From the NCBI GenBank assembly GCA_012960975.1, contig DUAE01000030.1:50360-114359 (forward strand): a DNA stretch of 64,000 nucleotides. Reading direction: 5' to 3'. Of the stretch, positions 60,059-64,000 are shown piece after piece. A program made the position numbers and the translations under genes. Numbering within the stretch: the first letter of the stretch is position 1; each line of letters opens with the position of its first letter. The notes below the pieces were generated by a model. It was not told the origin of the DNA. It did no database searches and saw nothing but the letters and a program-made list of their open reading frames with translations. The stretch is from Candidatus Poseidoniales archaeon. Lineage in GTDB: Archaea; Thermoplasmatota; Poseidoniia; Poseidoniales; Thalassarchaeaceae.

Positions 60059-60883
60059 ATGACGGAGGAGGACTTGGGGGCTGGCCTCTGGCTAATTGGC
60101 CTTGGACCAGGAGATCTCGGACAGATGACCCGTGGGGCCTTAGTCCTCTCACAAGCATGCAATTATCGATTTTTAGAGGGTTATACTGCCGTGTTACCAA
60201 TCGAAGAAGAGAATGCCTTGGAAGGTCTTGTCGGACCTTGGGGGCGATTGATGAGAGATGAAGTGGAGAAACCTGAAAAAATTCTAGATTTGGCTCAACA
60301 TTCATCAGTAGCACTCTTGGTTGTTGGCGATCCAATGCAGGCTACAACCCACATAGATTTAGAAGAACGATGTGCTGAACTTAACATTCCGTTCAAGGTA
60401 ATTCCCGGCTTGTCTGCAACTTCGCTTGCAATTTCACTTTCTGGTTTACAATCATACAGATTTGGGCGCCAAGTAACCCTTACTTATTCATATGGTGATT
60501 ATTTACCAACCTCGCCATTAGAATTAATCGATAAAAACTACAATAATAATCTTCACACCTTAATGCTGCTCGACCTTGATCCTACTGGCATGGGTATTGA
60601 AAAACCAAAACCAATGGCTCCGAAGGTTGCTGTAGAGCTACTTCAGAGAATGATTGAAAAAATTAGCGAAAGAGATGGGGGTCTCAAGCCAAGTTTGCAA
60701 ATCCCAATCGTCGATTGGGACGGAATATTACTCAGTGATATTAGCACAAATCAACAACGAATAGAAGCGGGAAATCTAGGAAAATTATCCAATTATCAAG
60801 GAGGAAATATCCATTCATTTATCCTTCCTGCAAAGATGACTGATGAAGAAAAAAAGGCATTTACAAGGAGAATGCGGAAGTAA
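60059..60883 (+). CDS. dph5: Diphthine synthase (ORF track begins at 60029; MTEEDLGAGLWLIGLGPGD start at 60059 preferred)
   Basis: LWLIGLGPGDLGQMTRGALVLSQACNYRFLEGYTA...VVGDPMQATTHIDLEERCAELNIPFKVIPGLSATSLAISLSGLQSYRFGRQVTLTY. Confidence 0.94.
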   Translation: MTEEDLGAGLWLIGLGPGDLGQMTRGALVLSQACNYRFLEGYTAVLPIEEENALEGLVGPWGRLMRDEVEKPEKILDLAQHSSVALLVVGDPMQATTHIDLEERCAELNIPFKVIPGLSATSLAISLSGLQSYRFGRQVTLTYSYGDYLPTSPLELIDKNYNNNLHTLMLLDLDPTGMGIEKPKPMAPKVAVELLQRMIEKISERDGGLKPSLQIPIVDWDGILLSDISTNQQRIEAGNLGKLSNYQGGNIHSFILPAKMTDEEKKAFTRRMRK

Positions 60884-60935
60884 ACAATGTGGCGAGAGGC
60901 TCAAGACAAACGATAGTATGGGAATGTTGTAAATT

Positions 60936-62633
60936 ATGGCCGGACCAGCAGAAGTAAGTTTCCCGGGCGATAAAAACCGCCGGAAAAAGATCCGTGTGCG
61001 TGGCATCAAACAGGCTTCAAAGCAAATTCAACAACGGCTAGAAAGAAATCTAGAAGCATTGCTTGAGGACCCGAGTGTTTTCATCCCAACAATAAATACA
61101 GAATTAGGAAAACCTCGCCGGGATCCGATGGCAGCCACTATCAAAGAAATAAGTCAATTATCAGCGAAGCGCTATGACCGACGATGGCTCTCAAAGAGGA
61201 TGGTTAAGCGTCGTGGCGATATAGTCTGTCGGGCTCTTGCAGGATGTTTGCTGGCAGCATTAGAAGATAATCATACAACGGTTTCGGTTTTCAAAAATCC
61301 AATTTATGGTTCTTCGAGTTTTATTCGGAGAGGAAATGGAAAGCAGTCCCACATGGTTGGTATTCAGAATTACAAAAATCCTAAATTGCGATTATTAGTT
61401 TTTGATGAACATGCTAAGCACGGTCTTTGGTTTTTCTCTTGGAATGGTGGATTTGTCTATACAGGAAATGTGCCGAAAGTTCCTGATGAATGGGTTCACT
61501 CAACTCTGGATTCTGCCAGTATCCAATTGAATGGCACCGAGACCCGATGGACGAGGGGCTTGGATGAAAAAACGGTTGAAAACGATGAACAGACCGATGC
61601 TGGATGGTTGAAATTAAACTTTCAAAATGGCACTACGATCGGTCTTTCTCAATCTTCTTTGGCCAAATCAAGCGAAGCTTTCGTACCATCTATTGCTCTG
61701 AATATGATACCTCCTAAACTTTCTGAGATTGCTGAAGCAGAGTGGATGTGGCGACCTGATGGTTGGCCGAAGGATCGTGAACTCCCTCCAGATGGCCGAG
61801 AACAATTGGATGGGATTCTGCTAGCTTGGATGTCTATGGCCTTAGAGGATACGGCACTCGCACGTGCATGCAGAGCGAGCATCTTGAATTCGATAGATGA
61901 TGGATTTGTTGCGGGCACTAGTTGGTACGCTCAAGATTGCAGGGGAGATTTTCTTGAGCATTTGAGTGGAACTGCGAATGAGAAGCAGGCCATTGAAGTG
62001 ATTTTAGATTCGCTAGACCGCGGCATTCATGTCCGAGCCGACGGACAAACTTTCAATTTAGAAAGTGATGTGGTCAGATTCGAAGATTTCGCATGCCATC
62101 CAATTTTAACTTCACTTTGGCCTGAACACGGAGAGTTAGTTCTTGAAGAAATATTCAAATTAACAGGTGATGAGGCTGAAGTTATTCATCAAAAACAAAT
62201 GAAGAGAAAACAAGGTTTTGGTGCGTTTTTCAAAGAATTAGGGGCTACACTTTCCATCAATCAAAAACTAGACCGGTTGCCTTGGAAGAATAATGTGTTG
62301 CCTTCGCCGCTTATTATCGCAGATAAATTAGTGAGAAAGGCAGCAGATGATGGAATAGCTGCAACAGTCGCAATCGCTCGGAAAGGAAAGGGATTAGATT
62401 CAGCGATGGGATGGGCTTGGTTAGTAGTGCAGGACCGAACAGAATCCGATTCTTGGAGATTCGACTCCTCAAGTCGAGATAAGGGGAGTGATTGGGTTCC
62501 TGCCTTACAAGCATTGTGGGATGCCGGAGAAGATCTGTTGCTCAAAGACAACTTAGATGCCGTTGAAGATTACAAGGTTGCAATGAGAAGGTTGGCGGAA
62601 GTGACTGGAAGTAATCAATTAACAGACGAATAG
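60936..62633 (+). CDS. Uncharacterised 565-aa protein
   Basis: Long open frame with basic N-terminus (GDKNRRKKIRVRGIKQASKQIQQRLERN); no recognised motif. Confidence 0.65.
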   Translation: MAGPAEVSFPGDKNRRKKIRVRGIKQASKQIQQRLERNLEALLEDPSVFIPTINTELGKPRRDPMAATIKEISQLSAKRYDRRWLSKRMVKRRGDIVCRALAGCLLAALEDNHTTVSVFKNPIYGSSSFIRRGNGKQSHMVGIQNYKNPKLRLLVFDEHAKHGLWFFSWNGGFVYTGNVPKVPDEWVHSTLDSASIQLNGTETRWTRGLDEKTVENDEQTDAGWLKLNFQNGTTIGLSQSSLAKSSEAFVPSIALNMIPPKLSEIAEAEWMWRPDGWPKDRELPPDGREQLDGILLAWMSMALEDTALARACRASILNSIDDGFVAGTSWYAQDCRGDFLEHLSGTANEKQAIEVILDSLDRGIHVRADGQTFNLESDVVRFEDFACHPILTSLWPEHGELVLEEIFKLTGDEAEVIHQKQMKRKQGFGAFFKELGATLSINQKLDRLPWKNNVLPSPLIIADKLVRKAADDGIAATVAIARKGKGLDSAMGWAWLVVQDRTESDSWRFDSSSRDKGSDWVPALQALWDAGEDLLLKDNLDAVEDYKVAMRRLAEVTGSNQLTDE

Positions 62634-62653
62634 CAAGCAACCTACTCATCATA

Positions 62654-64000
62654 ATGTTTCAAGTTCCGTATCATCCCCGCTATGCGGGGATGTCCTTGAC
62701 CGAACAACAGAAATCCCCGATGGGAATATTGTTCCTCGTTGTTCTGGTCGACATGATTGGCTTCACAATAGTAATCCCATTCTTGACCTACTTCGTTCAG
62801 GATCTTGCTGCCGCGGAAGGCATCATGGATGTTGGTAAACGCGATCTTTGGGTGGGCATTGTCATCGCCACCTACTCTCTAGCCCAGTTCATTTTCACCC
62901 CTGTACTTGGCTCTCTCAGTGACAGAATAGGGCGCAGACCTATCCTGATGTTTGGGCTTTTCTCAAACACAGTCTTCTTCACTGTTTTCGGGCTTTCTCG
63001 AAGTTTGTCCATGGCGCTCATAGCACGCTTTCTAGCCGGCGCCGGTAACGGAAACATCGCCGTAGCTCGAGCCTACATCGGCGATATCAGCGAACCCGAG
63101 ATGATTGCACGCAGGATGGGTATGATTGGGGCCGCCTTCGGACTCGGATTCATGATTGGTCCGTTCATCGGAGGGCTCCTTTCCGACCCGGCCAACAGCA
63201 TCGGCGCGCCGTTTGATGGACAACTCTGGATAGACAACCCATATCTACTCCCGTGCTTGTTTTCCAGCACTCTTTCACTGGTTTCACTAACTCTCGCTAT
63301 TACCCGACTCCCTGAAACTCTGCCGCCCGATTCTCGAAGTTCCTCAGATGGCTCTTTGTTCAGCGGAATGGGGGGGATGATGACTAACCTCGTCAAGGTC
63401 ATGAAGTTCCCAACAGTATCTACATTAATTTCGATAAATTTTCTATTCATGGTGGGATTCAGCATGATGCACGGGACGTTTATCCTGTTTACATCGATGG
63501 CCCCCGCTGACGGTGGGCTTGGCTGGAGCGAGCTTGACAACGGCTGGATATTCGCCTTCATTGGACTCCTGGGTGTAATAATCCAAGGAGGGCTCATCGG
63601 TCCACTGTCTGACAAGTTCTCCATGACCCATCTGATGATTGTAGGAACGCTCCTATGCGGCGTTGGGATAGCCAGCATTCCGTATGTTCAGCATGATATA
63701 AGTTGGCTAATTTTCGCATCATCCGCAGGTCTAGCGATAGGTAACGGGCTATTCTCGCCGACCCAGTCCTCGGTGCTAACTTTTGAGGCAAAGTCACTGG
63801 GTTACGAACTCGGGATGGTCATGGGGGCGCAGGAAGGATTTGGTGCTCTAGCGCGTATCATCGGCCCGCTGTTTGCCGCCTACTTGTGGTCTCGTACCGT
63901 CCAAGGAACTGGCCTATGGACCTATCACACTAGCTTCAGAGTAGCAGGGATCATATTTGTCCTAGCCATACTGCTCCAACTCCGATTGAGATTGAATGAC
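62654..64000 (+). CDS. Major facilitator superfamily transporter (TetA-like), runs off window end; start at 62654 or 62690
   Basis: Own translation: MGILFLVVLVDMIGFTIVIPFLTYFVQDL...YSLAQFIFTPVLGSLSDRIGRRPILMFGLFSNTVFFTVFGLSRSLSMALIARFLAGAGNGNIAVARAYIGDISEPEMIARRMGMIGAAFGLGFMIGPFIGGLL; MFS motif A GxLSDRxGRRP. Confidence 0.92.
   Translation, partial: MFQVPYHPRYAGMSLTEQQKSPMGILFLVVLVDMIGFTIVIPFLTYFVQDLAAAEGIMDVGKRDLWVGIVIATYSLAQFIFTPVLGSLSDRIGRRPILMFGLFSNTVFFTVFGLSRSLSMALIARFLAGAGNGNIAVARAYIGDISEPEMIARRMGMIGAAFGLGFMIGPFIGGLLSDPANSIGAPFDGQLWIDNPYLLPCLFSSTLSLVSLTLAITRLPETLPPDSRSSSDGSLFSGMGGMMTNLVKVMKFPTVSTLISINFLFMVGFSMMHGTFILFTSMAPADGGLGWSELDNGWIFAFIGLLGVIIQGGLIGPLSDKFSMTHLMIVGTLLCGVGIASIPYVQHDISWLIFASSAGLAIGNGLFSPTQSSVLTFEAKSLGYELGMVMGAQEGFGALARIIGPLFAAYLWSRTVQGTGLWTYHTSFRVAGIIFVLAILLQLRLRLND
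62673..62691. promoter_or_regulatory. Perfect 8-bp stem / 3-nt loop hairpin overlapping the candidate MFS start codon
   Basis: ATCCCCGC-TAT-GCGGGGAT read directly; the last two bases are the A and T of ATG 62690..62692. Confidence 0.6.

Noticed and set aside
60029-60162. Head-to-head overlap between the Trm5-like ORF and dph5 in the ORF track
   Set aside because: Conserved sequence begins downstream of the annotated starts on both strands (60059 for dph5, at or below 60030 for Trm5-like), so the overlap is probably a start-codon artefact.
62673-62691. CCCCGC...GCGGGGAT resembles the core of a type I-E-like CRISPR repeat
   Set aside because: Only one copy is present, with no spacers and no cas genes in the window.

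Overview
The window looks like a chromosomal segment of a planktonic euryarchaeon. Marine Group II / Poseidoniales (Thermoplasmatota) is my inference from gene content: archaeal L18e-L13-S9-RpoN cluster, TFB, topoisomerase VI A/B, RFC-like clamp loader, RpoP, Dph5, Trm5-like enzyme, and very large secreted Asp-rich proteins. I found no transposases, rRNA genes or CRISPR arrays. Both ends carry genes cut by the window and absent from the ORF track: an NAD+-dependent DNA ligase (1..1102, minus) and an MFS transporter (62654..64000, plus). Three tRNA genes (Pro-GGG, Arg-CCT, Asp-GTC) all encode the 3' CCA. Main points of interest: (1) a tight seven-gene minus-strand operon (19094..27320) for bacterial-type fatty-acid beta-oxidation that also encodes an acyl-CoA-binding protein with all four classical ligand residues; (2) a 2650-aa surface protein with thrombospondin-3/EF-hand-like repeats, an embedded amicyanin-like copper domain and a cytosolic DUF4129-like tail; (3) a 1702-aa surface protein in which a von Willebrand A domain with an intact MIDAS motif appears inserted into a predicted seven-bladed beta-propeller; (4) a 1125-aa protein with an RGG-rich N-terminus, a helical-repeat body and a C-terminal PIN nuclease; (5) a swivel-first (LeuD-LeuC order) aconitase-superfamily fusion; (6) bacterial- or eukaryote-like functions unusual for archaea (LigA, pyruvoyl PanD, HX5D-type PlsC/GPAT acyltransferase). 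All calls come from reading motifs by eye; no database search was run.
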